Positions 15,324-24,496 of a DNA stretch of 64,000 nt are shown here, one piece after another. The notes beneath the pieces were generated by a model. The model was not told the origin of the DNA. It saw only the letters and a list, made by a program, of their open reading frames with translations, and did no database searches. The stretch comes from Hyphomicrobiales bacterium (lineage in GTDB: Bacteria; Pseudomonadota; Alphaproteobacteria; Rhizobiales; Beijerinckiaceae). Position numbers and translations under genes: made by a program. Numbering within the stretch: position 1 is the first letter of the stretch; every line of letters starts with the position of its first letter. The stretch is taken from the NCBI GenBank assembly GCA_016716745.1, contig JADJVD010000007.1:1-64000 (forward strand). The letters are read 5' to 3'.

Positions 15324-15692
15324 ATGGCTCGTATAGCGGGCGTCAACATCCCGACCAACAAGCGCGTCGTCATCGCGCTTCAGTATATCTATGGCATCGG
15401 CGCGAAGAACGCGAAGGACATCTGCGAAAAGCTGAAGATCGCCGACGACCGTCGCGTCGCCCAGCTTTCGGACGCCGAAGTGCTGCAGATCCGCGAGACG
15501 ATCGACCGCGATTACATGGTCGAGGGCGATCTGCGCCGCGACACCGCGATGAACATCAAGCGCCTGATGGACCTCGGCTGCTATCGCGGCCTGCGCCATC
15601 GTCGCCAGCTGCCCGTCCGCGGCCAGCGCACGCACACCAACGCCCGCACCCGCAAGGGCAAGGCCAAGCCGATCGCCGGCAAGAAGAAGTGA
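15324..15692 (+). CDS. rpsM: 30S ribosomal protein S13
   Basis: A 122-residue S13 protein, which contacts tRNAs and the large subunit from the 30S head. The start MARIAGVNIPTNKRVVIALQ at 15324 is the family start and has a GGAGAGACCG site before it; an upstream in-frame ATG would add only four residues. The C-terminal RGQRTHTNARTRKGKAK signature is present. It opens the alpha-operon genes, here displaced from adk by 5.9 kb. Confidence 0.98.
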   Translation: MARIAGVNIPTNKRVVIALQYIYGIGAKNAKDICEKLKIADDRRVAQLSDAEVLQIRETIDRDYMVEGDLRRDTAMNIKRLMDLGCYRGLRHRRQLPVRGQRTHTNARTRKGKAKPIAGKKK

Positions 15693-15847
15693 TCGGCTGA
15701 AGGCCGGTCGCCCCCGGGGCCTCGTCCCGGAACGCCATCGCCGCCGGCGCCGGGCTTGTCCTGCCGCCGCGGTTCGCAAATGCGGGGCGCGAGCCCCATA
15801 TCCCCAGCGCCTGGCGTTACGGGCGCGCCTGAAGGACAAGAGACAGA

Positions 15848-16240
15848 ATGGCCAAGGAAGCTAACCAGCGCGTCCGCCGTCGCGAACGCAAGAACATCGC
15901 CTCGGGCGTCGCGCATGTGAACTCGTCGTTCAACAACACGATGATCACCATCACCGACGCGCAGGGCAACACGATCTCGTGGTCGTCGGCCGGCACGATG
16001 GGCTTCAAGGGCTCGCGCAAGTCGACCCCCTACGCCGCGCAGATGGCCGCCGAGGACGCCGCCCGCAAGGCGTCCGAGCACGGCGTGCGCACCCTCGAGG
16101 TGGAAGTGTCCGGCCCCGGCTCCGGCCGCGAGTCGGCGCTGCGCGCGCTGCAGGCGGCGGGCTTCACCGTCACCTCGATCCGCGACGTGACGCCGATCCC
16201 GCACAACGGCTGCCGTCCGCGCAAGCGCCGTCGCGTTTGA
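15848..16240 (+). CDS. rpsK: 30S ribosomal protein S11
   Basis: A 130-residue S11 protein on the platform of the 30S subunit. It has the conserved GVAHVNSSFNNTMITITDAQ and the C-terminal VTPIPHNGCRPRKRRRV. The 155-base gap after rpsM is larger than usual, is GC-rich and shows no gene. Confidence 0.98.
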   Translation: MAKEANQRVRRRERKNIASGVAHVNSSFNNTMITITDAQGNTISWSSAGTMGFKGSRKSTPYAAQMAAEDAARKASEHGVRTLEVEVSGPGSGRESALRALQAAGFTVTSIRDVTPIPHNGCRPRKRRRV

Positions 16241-16340
16241 TCGCCGGCGTCGCGCGTCGCCGCGTGGCGGCGCGCATCGTTTCCAGGCGCCGGGGCTCGA
16301 GTCTGTCTCGCTCCGGCGGCCGCAACCAGAGGCGTCCATC

Positions 16341-17360
16341 GTGATCCAGAAGAACTGGCAGGAACTCATCAAGCCGAACAAGCTCGAAGTGGCGCCGAGC
16401 GACGACGATCCCAAGCGCATCGCGACGCTGGTGGCCGGCCCGCTGGAGCGCGGCTTCGGCATGACGCTCGGCAACGCGCTGCGTCGCGTGCTGCTGTCGT
16501 CGCTGCAGGGCGCGGCGGTGACGTCGATCCACATCGACGGCGTGCTGCACGAGTTCTCGTCGATCCCGGGCGTCCGCGAGGACGTGACCGACATCGTGCT
16601 GAACATCAAGGACGTCGCCATCAAGATGCATGGCGACGGCCCCAAGCGCATGGTGCTGAAGAAGACCGGTCCCGGCCAGGTTCTGGCGGGCGACATCCAG
16701 GTCGTCGGCGACGTGCAGGTGCTGAATCCGAACCTCGTGATCTGCACGCTCGACGAGGGCGCCGAGATCCGCATCGAGTTCACGGTCGCCACCGGCAAGG
16801 GCTACGTCCCGGCCGACCGCAACCGCGCCGAGGACGCGCCGATTGGCCTCATCCCGGTCGACAGCCTCTACTCGCCGGTCAAGAAGGTCAGCTATCGCGT
16901 CGAGTCGACCCGCGAGGGCCAGAACCTCGACTACGACAAGCTGACGCTGACGCTGGAGACCAACGGCGCCATCACGCCGGAGGACGCGGTCGCCTATTCC
17001 GCGCGCATCCTGCAGGACCAGCTCAACGTCTTCGTGAACTTCGAGGAGCCGAAGAAGGAAGAGGCCTCTCCGTCGATTCCGGAGCTCGCCTTCAACCCGG
17101 CGCTGCTCAAGAAGGTCGACGAGCTCGAGCTGTCGGTGCGTTCGGCGAACTGCCTGAAGAACGACAACATCGTCTACATCGGCGACCTGATCCAGAAGAC
17201 GGAAGCCGAGATGCTGCGCACGCCGAACTTCGGCCGCAAGTCGCTCAACGAGATCAAGGAAGTGCTGGCGCAGATGGGCCTGCACCTCGGCATGGAAGTG
17301 ACGGGCTGGCCGCCGGAGAACATCGACGAGCTCGCCAAGCGCTTCGAGGAGCACTACTGA
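16341..17360 (+). CDS. rpoA: DNA-directed RNA polymerase subunit alpha
   Basis: The alpha subunit dimer is the scaffold for RNA polymerase assembly. The 339-residue protein starts with GTG (16341). The N-terminal domain contains GNALRRVLLSSLQGAAVTSI near residue 50. The C-terminal domain, from about residue 255, contains ELSVRSANCLKNDNIVYIGD and FGRKSLNEIKEVL, which bind DNA UP elements and activators. rpsD is not between rpsK and rpoA, as is usual in alphaproteobacteria. Confidence 0.98.
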   Translation: MIQKNWQELIKPNKLEVAPSDDDPKRIATLVAGPLERGFGMTLGNALRRVLLSSLQGAAVTSIHIDGVLHEFSSIPGVREDVTDIVLNIKDVAIKMHGDGPKRMVLKKTGPGQVLAGDIQVVGDVQVLNPNLVICTLDEGAEIRIEFTVATGKGYVPADRNRAEDAPIGLIPVDSLYSPVKKVSYRVESTREGQNLDYDKLTLTLETNGAITPEDAVAYSARILQDQLNVFVNFEEPKKEEASPSIPELAFNPALLKKVDELELSVRSANCLKNDNIVYIGDLIQKTEAEMLRTPNFGRKSLNEIKEVLAQMGLHLGMEVTGWPPENIDELAKRFEEHY

Positions 17361-17473
17361 GCGCGTAAGAGTTTCGGAGGCGGCCGCGCCGCCTCCGTTC
17401 GCGGCCCGCAAGGGCTTCAAGCACAGAGCGGCCGTTCCTTGGCACGGCGGTCGCAACAATCAGGAGAGCCGAC

Positions 17474-17890
17474 ATGTATCACGGTCGCGCAAAGCGCCGC
17501 TTCAACCGCACGGCCGAGCATCGCAAGGCGATGTTCTCGAACCTGTGCCAGAACCTCATCAAGCACGAGCAGATCGTCACCACGCTGCCGAAGGCGAAGG
17601 ATCTTCGCCCGGTGGTGGAGAAGCTCGTCACCCTCGGCAAGCGCGGCGATCTGCATGCGCGCCGTCAGGCGATCGCGCAGATCCGCGACGTCGCCCTCGT
17701 CAAGAAGCTCTTCGACGTGCTCGGCCCGCGCTACAAGACGCGCAACGGCGGCTATACCCGCGTGCTCAAGGCCGGCTTCCGCTACGGCGACAACGCGCCG
17801 ATGGCGGTGATCGAGTTCGTCGACCGCGACGTCGACGCCAAGGGCAAGGACTCCGGTCCGGTCCAGACCGCGGACGAAGCCGCGGAGTAA
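17474..17890 (+). CDS. rplQ: 50S ribosomal protein L17
   Basis: A 138-residue L17 protein, located at the tunnel exit side of the 50S subunit. It begins MYHGRAKRRFNRTAEHRKAM and has the EQIVTTLPKAKDLRPVVEKL block and RNGGYTRVLKAGFRYGDNAP. It is the last gene of the ribosomal cluster and is closed by a strong terminator. Confidence 0.98.
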   Translation: MYHGRAKRRFNRTAEHRKAMFSNLCQNLIKHEQIVTTLPKAKDLRPVVEKLVTLGKRGDLHARRQAIAQIRDVALVKKLFDVLGPRYKTRNGGYTRVLKAGFRYGDNAPMAVIEFVDRDVDAKGKDSGPVQTADEAAE

Positions 17891-17920
17891 TCCTGCCCTT
17901 CATCGCGACGATGTGAATCG

Positions 17921-17945
17921 GGGCGGCCTGCGGGCCGCCCTTTTT
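17921..17945 (+). terminator. Intrinsic terminator after rplQ
   Basis: A perfect 8-bp GC stem (GGGCGGCC / GGCCGCCC) with a TGCG loop is followed directly by TTTTT. It marks the end of the alpha operon. Confidence 0.9.
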
Positions 17946-18148
17946 CGTGCCAGTCTCGTGTCATCGGACGCGAGCGGACGAGGCGCACGAGAATGGCTTG
18001 CGAACTCGCCCGCCGCGCATGGCTCGCGATGGCGGCCGCGACGGCCGGCGATGACGACGGAGGCGGGCATGGCGCAGGCGGGGCAGGGCGAGGCGCCGCT
18101 TGCGGCGGCGCATCGCCGCGCGCATCCGCGCCGCCGGCGGGCGCTGAC

Positions 18149-19336
18149 TCACATCGGCCGGCGCGGCTCGCGCGCGCTCGTCGCCAGCAGCGCGGCGCCG
18201 CCGACGCCGGACAGGATGGAGCCGAGGAGCACGCCGATCTTCACCTCGTCCTGCAACATGGGTGAGGCGGGGAAGGCGAGCAGTCCGATGAACAGGCTCA
18301 TCGTGAAGCCGACGCCGCACAGCACGGCGACGCCGTAGATCTGCCGCCAGCTCGCCTCTGCCGGCAGGTCCGCCCATTTCATCTTCACCGCGAGCGCCAC
18401 GGTGGCGAAGATGCCGACCTGCTTGCCGACGAACAGGCCCGCCGCGACGCCGAGCGGAACCGGATCGGCGAGCGCGGCGAGCCCCATGCCCGAGAATGAC
18501 ACGCCCGCATTGGCGAAGCCGAAGATCGGCACGATGAGGAAGGCGACCCACTTCGCCAGCCCATGTTCGAGAATGTGCAGCGGCGAGTCCGCGTCGTCCG
18601 GGCGCGCAGGCGAGGGGCGCAGCGGAATCGTCAGCGCCAGCAGCACGCCCGCGACCGTCGCATGCACGCCCGACTTCATCACCGCGAACCACAGCGCCGC
18701 GCCGATGGCGAGATAGATAGGCAGGCGCTCGACGCCGAAGCGATTGAGCGCGATCAGCACCGCCAGCGCGCCGGCGGCGGCCCCCAGCCACATCGCCGAA
18801 AGATCGGACGTGTAGAACATCGCGATGATGAGCACCGCGCCGAGATCGTCGAGGATCGCCAGCGCGGTGAGGAAGATTTTCAGCGACACCGGCGCGCGCG
18901 AGCCGATGAGCGAGAGCACGCCGAGCGCGAAGGCGATGTCCGTCGCCGCCGGTATCGCCCAACCCCGCATCAGCTCGGGCGAGCCGCGCGTGAGGGCGAG
19001 ATAGATCAGCGCCGGCGCGATCATGCCGCCGAGCGCCGCAAGGCCGGGCAGCACCCGGCGCGGCCATGTCGACAGCTCCCCGTCGAGCACCTCGCGCTTG
19101 ATCTCAAGCCCGACGAGCAGAAAGAACACCGCCATCAGCGCGTCGTTGATCCAGTGCAGGATCGAGAGGCCGCCGACATAGGCCGACAACGCGCCGAAAT
19201 AGTCGGTCGAGAGCGGCGAGTTGGCGACGATCAGCGCCAGCGCGGCGGCCGCCATCAGCACGACGCCGCCTGCCGCCTCGCTGGTCAGGAAATCGTGCAG
19301 CGCCGAGAAACGGCGCGCGGGTTTCGTCGAGGTCAT
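18149..19336 (-). CDS. nhaA: Na+/H+ antiporter NhaA
   Basis: NhaA exchanges sodium for protons across the inner membrane and serves pH and salt homeostasis. The 395-residue protein has about 12 hydrophobic segments. The paired aspartates of the ion site are in AILDDLGAVLIIA, and the upstream ATDIAFALGVLSL motif and the C-terminal GFTMSLFIGLLAF are typical. It runs convergent to rplQ. Nothing recognisable lies in 17946-18148 between them. Confidence 0.96.
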   Translation of the reverse strand: MTSTKPARRFSALHDFLTSEAAGGVVLMAAAALALIVANSPLSTDYFGALSAYVGGLSILHWINDALMAVFFLLVGLEIKREVLDGELSTWPRRVLPGLAALGGMIAPALIYLALTRGSPELMRGWAIPAATDIAFALGVLSLIGSRAPVSLKIFLTALAILDDLGAVLIIAMFYTSDLSAMWLGAAAGALAVLIALNRFGVERLPIYLAIGAALWFAVMKSGVHATVAGVLLALTIPLRPSPARPDDADSPLHILEHGLAKWVAFLIVPIFGFANAGVSFSGMGLAALADPVPLGVAAGLFVGKQVGIFATVALAVKMKWADLPAEASWRQIYGVAVLCGVGFTMSLFIGLLAFPASPMLQDEVKIGVLLGSILSGVGGAALLATSAREPRRPM

Positions 19337-19411
19337 TCGCTCACATGGAATTGCGCGGGGGATCGGGCAAACCGCCCCGGGGGCGGCGCGACAGGCGCCC
19401 TTGTTCCCGCC

Positions 19412-19954
19412 TCAGCGCAGCGGCGTCAACACTTCCGTTCCGCGCCCGTCCGCGTCGGCGATGGTCCACATGCCTTTCAGCACGCCGTCCGGCTGCACCT
19501 CGTAGGTGACGATGCCGACCGCGCCTTCGCGAAACTGGTAGGCGGCGACGAAGACGAAGCCCGAGCGCATGCAGATGCCGCGCTGCTCGGAGCGTTTGCC
19601 GGTGCGCCAGACAATGCGGCAGCGGTCGCGCCCGGAGGCGATGATCTCGGCCTCGCCCTCGTAGGGCGAGCCGTCGAGATTGGCGCCTTGCGTGCGATAG
19701 CGCCCGCCGACGCGCGCCTGCGCCCCGGCGAGCTGGCGCGGCGAGAGGCCGCCGTCGGCGGGAGCGGCCGCGGCTGGCGCGGGCGCGGCTTGCGGCGCAA
19801 CTTGCGGCGCAACGGGTTGAGGCGGGGCCGGCGCGGGCGCGGTCGGCGCGGCGAATGTCTCGTCGGCCAGTTGCTGCGCCTGCGGCGCGGTCTGTGCGAA
19901 AGCGTGCGACGCGACCAGAACGGCGACGACCGTCGCGACAGGCAGTCTCCTCAT
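19412..19954 (-). CDS. Secreted protein of unknown function
   Basis: A 180-residue protein with a clear signal peptide (MRRLPVATVVAVLVASHAFA, then Q). A Pro/Ala-rich linker covers residues 30-65, and the rest is a compact domain with RTQGANLDGSPYEGEAEIIA and CRIVWRTGKRSEQRGICMRS. Two cysteines could form a disulfide. It starts at 19954 with GGGAGAG upstream and is divergent from the Deg protease gene, sharing a 150-base intergenic region with it. I do not recognise the domain with certainty. Confidence 0.75.
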   Translation of the reverse strand: MRRLPVATVVAVLVASHAFAQTAPQAQQLADETFAAPTAPAPAPPQPVAPQVAPQAAPAPAAAAPADGGLSPRQLAGAQARVGGRYRTQGANLDGSPYEGEAEIIASGRDRCRIVWRTGKRSEQRGICMRSGFVFVAAYQFREGAVGIVTYEVQPDGVLKGMWTIADADGRGTEVLTPLR

Positions 19955-20104
19955 ATCGCTCTCCCGCCACAATTTCAGCCATTCTGCGCAAGCGCCCGCC
20001 GAACTCAACGCCCCTGCGCCGCGCAAGCGCCCCGCGCTCGATTCCCGGCTTGGGAAATGGCGCGCGAGGCGCCATCTTCCCGCCGATCCGTCCACGGAGG
20101 CTCC

Positions 20105-21505
20105 ATGCTCCGAATCGCTACTCTCGCCGCCGCGCTGCTCGCCGCCGGCGCCGCCTTCGCCCAGCCCGCGCCGACCCGTCAGGCGCCGCAGAGCCGCGCC
20201 GAGGTGCAACTCTCCTTCTCGCCGGTGGTGAAGAAGGCCCAGCCCGCCGTCGTCAACGTCTACGCCTCGCGCGTCGAGCGTCAGCAGACCAACCCGCTGT
20301 TCGACGATCCGATCTTTCGCCGCTTCTTCGGCGACCGCATGGGCCAGCCCGAGAGCCGCACCTCGCAGTCGCTCGGCTCCGGCGTGATCGTCGATCCGGC
20401 GGGCCTCGTCGTCACCAATCACCACGTCATCGAGGGGATGACCGAGGTGAAGGTGTCGCTGGCCGACCGGCGCGAGATCGAGGCCGACATCATCCTGCGC
20501 GATCCGCGCACCGATCTGGCGGTGCTGCGGCTGAAGACCGGCGCGAATTATCCGGCCATCGAGCTTGGCGATTCCGACGCGCTCGAGGTCGGCGATCTCG
20601 TCCTCGCCATCGGGAATCCCTTCGGCGTCGGGCAGACGGTGACGCAGGGCATCGTCTCGGCCCTTGCGCGCACGCAGGTCGGCGTCACCGATTACGGCTT
20701 CTTCATCCAGACCGACGCGGCCATCAATCCCGGCAATTCCGGCGGCGCGCTGATCGACGTCAACGCCCGCCTCGTCGGCATCAATTCGGCGATCCTGTCG
20801 CGCTCCGGCGGCAGCGTCGGCATCGGCTTCGCGATCCCGATCAACATGGTGCGCATCGTCGTCGAGGCGGCGAGGTCCGGCGGCAAGGCGGTGCGTCGGC
20901 CGTGGGTCGGCGCCTCGCTCCAGCCGGTGCAGAAGGACATCGCCGATTCCATCGGCCTCGACCGGCCGGCCGGCGCGCTCGTCGCCTCGGTGCGCGACGG
21001 CGGCCCGGCGGCGGAGGCGGGCCTGAAGCGCGGCGATGTCATCGTCTCGGTCGACGGGCAGGCCATCGACGATCCCGAATCCTTCGGCTGGCGCATCGGC
21101 ACCAAACATCTCGGCGCGACCGTGCAGCTCGGCGTGCTGCGCGCCGGCAAGCAGATCGCGCTGTCGATGAAGACGGTCGCCGCGCCCGAGACGAAGGCGC
21201 GCGAGGCGATCGTGCTGAAAGCGCGCTCGCCGCTCACCGGCGCGACGGTGTGGAACGTCTCGCCGGCCGTAACGGAGGAGCTCGGCGTCGAGACGACGCA
21301 GGCGAGCGTCGTGATCGCCGATGTCGAGCCGGGCTCGCCCGCCGCCGACGTCGGCCTTCAGAAGGGCGACGGCATCGTCGCGGTCAACGACGTGAAAATC
21401 GGCGCGACGCGCGATCTCGAAACGGCCACCGCCGAGCGCAAGCGCCTGTGGCGCATCACCATCGAGCGCGGGGGGCAGGTCATCAACGCCGTCCTCGGCG
21501 GTTGA
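20105..21505 (+). CDS. Periplasmic Deg/HtrA-family serine protease
   Basis: A 466-residue trypsin-like protease with two PDZ domains that would degrade or refold damaged proteins in the periplasm. A signal peptide ends at AAGAAFAQ (residue 20). The catalytic triad is visible: His in TNHHVIEG, Asp in RTDLAVL, Ser in NPGNSGGALID. PDZ1 lies around residues 275-365 and PDZ2 around 375-466. The start is set at 20105 by the signal peptide and a GGAGG site, although the frame is open far upstream. It is a DegP/DegQ-like enzyme; which one is not decidable here. Confidence 0.93.
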   Translation: MLRIATLAAALLAAGAAFAQPAPTRQAPQSRAEVQLSFSPVVKKAQPAVVNVYASRVERQQTNPLFDDPIFRRFFGDRMGQPESRTSQSLGSGVIVDPAGLVVTNHHVIEGMTEVKVSLADRREIEADIILRDPRTDLAVLRLKTGANYPAIELGDSDALEVGDLVLAIGNPFGVGQTVTQGIVSALARTQVGVTDYGFFIQTDAAINPGNSGGALIDVNARLVGINSAILSRSGGSVGIGFAIPINMVRIVVEAARSGGKAVRRPWVGASLQPVQKDIADSIGLDRPAGALVASVRDGGPAAEAGLKRGDVIVSVDGQAIDDPESFGWRIGTKHLGATVQLGVLRAGKQIALSMKTVAAPETKAREAIVLKARSPLTGATVWNVSPAVTEELGVETTQASVVIADVEPGSPAADVGLQKGDGIVAVNDVKIGATRDLETATAERKRLWRITIERGGQVINAVLGG

Positions 21506-21535
21506 GCCGCGGCCGCCGTCCATCCCCCCCGCGCG

Positions 21536-22429
21536 CTACCCCTCGAAGCGCTCGAAGTCGCTGTAGAAATAGGGCGTGTCGGGCGCTCGGCCCGGCCTGA
21601 AGGCGAACAGGCCCTCCGGTGCGGCGAACGCCGGCGCCTCGCCTCGCGCGGCTGCTTCGGCCTCGCGCGCCCGGTAGGAGGCGAGCGGCTCCTCGTAGCC
21701 GCGCTCCTCGAAGCCGAGCTCGTAGCGCGCGAAATCGTTCGCAGCCCAGCGCCGCGCGACGATGGTCGCGATTTCGACCCGCGCGGGGCCGATCCGCCCG
21801 CCGGCGTCGAGCGCCTCGAAGGAATTGTTGGCGTGGAAGATGTGCGCAGCCGTCGCCGCGTCGCAATCGGGCTGGCGCACGATCCAGAGGAAGATCTCGT
21901 CCATGCCGTCGGGGTCGGAATTGACGGCGATCTCGTGCCACAGATCGGGCTGCGGCGGCTGCCGTTCGAGCCAGCCGAGCAGGCGCGCCCGGCGCGTATC
22001 GGGATCGCGGGGCCCGAGCAGGCTCTCGAGGTCGATCTTGCCCGCCGAGGCCGGGATGACAGGCGGCGTCGGCGCCGGCCGCGCCGCGCGCGGCTGCCGC
22101 AGCGCCGCCGACTCCGCGCGCAGATCGCTCAGGAACGCGCGCGCCGCCGCCGAGCGGCCCGGCAGCGTGGTCGCGAAGGCGGCGTCGTCCTCGAAGATGG
22201 CGGCGTGAACCGACAGCAGCGTGTCGAGGCGGGCGACCGGCAGTTGCGCGAACTCCGCCGCGCCGGCCTCGCGCAGCCCGTCCCTTATGTGTCGGAAGAA
22301 GACGCCGAACGCTTGCGATTCCGCCGGCGTGAGCAGATCGCGTTCGCGCGCGTAGCGCTTGCTCGCCTCGTTGAACTTGCGGGCGAGTTCCTCCGCGCGC
22401 GAGGTCCGCTTGCGTCCGAAAAACCACAT
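21536..22429 (-). CDS. DUF4274-like protein of unknown function
   Basis: A 297-residue, probably cytoplasmic protein that starts MWFFGRKRTSRAEELARKF. The N-terminal part is helical. A segment around residues 165-200, with LWHEIAVNSDPDGMDEIFLW and IVRQPDCDAATAAHIFHANN, resembles the DUF4274 domain. The C-terminus is rich in aromatic and acidic residues. It is convergent with the Deg protease (30 bases apart) and downstream of the rplI operon, but a terminator at 22492-22524 lies between. The function is unknown. Confidence 0.72.
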   Translation of the reverse strand: MWFFGRKRTSRAEELARKFNEASKRYARERDLLTPAESQAFGVFFRHIRDGLREAGAAEFAQLPVARLDTLLSVHAAIFEDDAAFATTLPGRSAAARAFLSDLRAESAALRQPRAARPAPTPPVIPASAGKIDLESLLGPRDPDTRRARLLGWLERQPPQPDLWHEIAVNSDPDGMDEIFLWIVRQPDCDAATAAHIFHANNSFEALDAGGRIGPARVEIATIVARRWAANDFARYELGFEERGYEEPLASYRAREAEAAARGEAPAFAAPEGLFAFRPGRAPDTPYFYSDFERFEG

Positions 22430-22491
22430 TCTGCGCCCCTCCTGCCGTAGAGAGGGATCGTGGCAGCAAGCGGTAAACGCGCCGTTGCGCA

Positions 22492-22524
22492 AAAAAGCCG
22501 CCCGCGCTGCGCGCGCGGACGGCC
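22492..22524 (-). terminator. Intrinsic terminator of the rpsF-rplI operon
   Basis: Read on the minus strand, GCCGTCCGCGC pairs with GCGCGGGCGGC (one mismatch) and is followed by TTTTTT. It lies 40 bases after the rplI stop and closes that operon. Confidence 0.85.
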
Positions 22525-22563
22525 ATGGCGTTTGCAGGGAGCGGCCCGCGGCCGCCCTGGCGA

Positions 22564-23130
22564 TCACATCTCGGCGTTCGGGCCGGCCTCGGCGAGCGCG
22601 GCGCCGACTTCGAGGCCGAGATCGTCCATCGAGGTCTCCTCGCGCGTCGTCGTCGACTCGCCGCGCGCCTGACGCTCGGCCTCGTCGGGCGAACGGGCGA
22701 CGTTGATCGTCACCTTCGCCTCGACTTCCGGATGCAGGTGCAGCGGCACCGCGTGCATGCCGAGCGCCTTGATCGGCGTCTGCAGGACGATCTGGTTGCG
22801 GTCGATCGAGAAGCCGCCGGCGGTGATCGCGTCGGCGATGTCGCGCGTCGAGACCGAGCCGTAGAGCTGGCCGGACTCGCCCGCCTGACGGATGATGACG
22901 AAGCTCTGGCCGTTCACCTTCTCGGCGACGGCGTCGGCCTCCTTCTTCAGTTCGAGGTTGCGGGCCTCGAGCTGGGCGCGCTGCGATTCGAACTTCTTCT
23001 TGTTCGCCTCGGTGGCGCGCAACGCCTTGCCGCGCGGCAGCAGGAAGTTGCGGGCGTAGCCGGGCTTGACGTTCACGGTCTCGCCCATCTGGCCGAGCTT
23101 GGGAACGCGTTCGAGCAGAATGACTTCCAT
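22564..23130 (-). CDS. rplI: 50S ribosomal protein L9
   Basis: A 188-residue L9 protein with the N-terminal rRNA-binding domain (MEVILLERVPKLGQMGETVN, PGYARNFLLPRGKAL), a long connecting helix (residues about 42-75) and a C-terminal domain (GQLYGSVSTRDIADAI). It carries an acidic C-terminal tail of about 35 residues beyond the usual end. It is the last gene of the rpsF-rpsR-DUF2232-rplI operon. Confidence 0.97.
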   Translation of the reverse strand: MEVILLERVPKLGQMGETVNVKPGYARNFLLPRGKALRATEANKKKFESQRAQLEARNLELKKEADAVAEKVNGQSFVIIRQAGESGQLYGSVSTRDIADAITAGGFSIDRNQIVLQTPIKALGMHAVPLHLHPEVEAKVTINVARSPDEAERQARGESTTTREETSMDDLGLEVGAALAEAGPNAEM

Positions 23131-23145
23131 TTTGGTCTCCTTGGA

Positions 23146-24129
23146 TCAGTCGTTGGTTGAAGGGGGAGGGGCGGCGGCCCGGCCCGCGCGCAGGCCGAAC
23201 AGCTGATCGGCGACGCCGAACAGCCCGACCAGCGGCGCGAGCCAGGGAACGAAGAACAGGATGGCGTAGAGCGCGAACAGCGCGCTGCGCCGCTGCGGCC
23301 AGCCGCGCGTCAGCACATGCGCGGCGGCGAGCCCCTGCAGCGTGAACGCCATGAAGGCGGCGGACGCGATGGCCCAGCCGATCAGGCCGGGCAGGCCGCT
23401 CAGGAACGCCAGAACCAGCCCGAACGGCAGCAGGCCGAGCATCGCCTTCGGCAGCACGAATTCGTCCGCCACGTCCGGCCACGGGCGAGGCAGGCGGCCG
23501 GAGAGCAGCGTCGCCCGCCCGGCGGCCCAGAGATTGACGAGCAGCATGGCGACGCTGGAGGCCGCCGCCGCCGGCGGCGTGAAGCGGATCATCGCCTCGG
23601 CGACGGTCTCGACCGAGACGCCCTGCGGCAGCCGGCCGGGGCCGACGAGCTTTTCGAGCGCCGGGGCGAGCTTGGCGGCCGCGGCGGCGACGGCGCCGTC
23701 GGCGCTCAACCCGGTCGCCCACATCAGCGAGCCGAGCCAGGCGACCGCGACCGCGACGCCGATGCCGACGGCCCAGCCGGCGATCAGCGAGATCGGATAC
23801 CAGCGGCGCTCGCCCTCTGCCGGCGCCTCGGCCTCCAGCGGCGGATCGGCGACCAGCGCGAGCTGCGCGAGCCGCCAGCCCGGCAGGGCGAGGCCGATGG
23901 CGAAGGCGATGGCGAGCGGGGCGGGCAAGGCGAGGGAAATCGAAAGAGCGCCGAGCAGGGCGGCGAGCAGGCCGGTCCAATGCGTCCAGCCGAGGGCGGC
24001 GAGCATGATCGGCAGCGGCGCCAGCGCCGCCAGCAGCGCGGCGAGCACGGTTCCCTTCGCGGAGAGGGCGAAGAGGATCGCGGAGGCCAGTCCCGCGCCG
24101 AAGGCTATGCCGAGGGCCTGAAAGAACAT
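23146..24129 (-). CDS. DUF2232 membrane protein
   Basis: A 327-residue inner-membrane protein with about 8-9 hydrophobic segments. It has the position typical of DUF2232 (YybS-like) proteins, between rpsR and rplI in alphaproteobacteria. The middle soluble region contains VSVETVAEAMIRFTPPAAAA. The exact function is not known. The start at 24129 is uncertain, as no strong ribosome binding site precedes it. It lies 15 bases upstream of rplI and 130 bases downstream of rpsR. Confidence 0.85.
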   Translation of the reverse strand: MFFQALGIAFGAGLASAILFALSAKGTVLAALLAALAPLPIMLAALGWTHWTGLLAALLGALSISLALPAPLAIAFAIGLALPGWRLAQLALVADPPLEAEAPAEGERRWYPISLIAGWAVGIGVAVAVAWLGSLMWATGLSADGAVAAAAAKLAPALEKLVGPGRLPQGVSVETVAEAMIRFTPPAAAASSVAMLLVNLWAAGRATLLSGRLPRPWPDVADEFVLPKAMLGLLPFGLVLAFLSGLPGLIGWAIASAAFMAFTLQGLAAAHVLTRGWPQRRSALFALYAILFFVPWLAPLVGLFGVADQLFGLRAGRAAAPPPSTND

Positions 24130-24259
24130 CTCGCTCGCTGTCCCGCGCCAGGGCGGTTAGAGGCGGGAGTGTCCCGCCCCAACTCGGCCGCCGGTCGTCC
24201 GGCGGCCGTCTGTCTCGATCCGCGAAGGTCGCGGCCGGGTTGCGCCGGCCGCGCGCCGA

Positions 24260-24496
24260 TCAGCGGATGACGTAGGGCAGCAGCCCGAGGAAGCGGGCGC
24301 GCTTGATCGCCTGGGCGAGTTCGCGCTGCTTCTTGGCGGAAACCGCCGTGATGCGCGAGGGCACGATCTTGCCGCGCTCGGAGATGTAGCGCGAGAGCAG
24401 ACGCGTGTCCTTGTAGTCGATCGCCGGGGCGTTCGGGCCCGAGAACGGGCAGGTCTTGCGACGGCGGAAGAAGGGGCGGCGCGGAGCAGTCGACAT
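24260..24496 (-). CDS. rpsR: 30S ribosomal protein S18
   Basis: A 78-residue S18 protein, which forms a pair with S6 on the platform. The family core IDYKDTRLLSRYISERGKIV and AIKRARFLGLLPY are present. It overlaps the rpsF stop by one base, in line with coupled synthesis of the S6-S18 pair. Confidence 0.98.
   Translation of the reverse strand: MSTAPRRPFFRRRKTCPFSGPNAPAIDYKDTRLLSRYISERGKIVPSRITAVSAKKQRELAQAIKRARFLGLLPYVIR

Noticed and set aside
23986..24270. A plus-strand gene opposite the DUF2232/rpsR region
   Set aside because: It is Gln/Arg/Gly-rich, as complement frames are here, and conflicts with a conserved operon on the minus strand.
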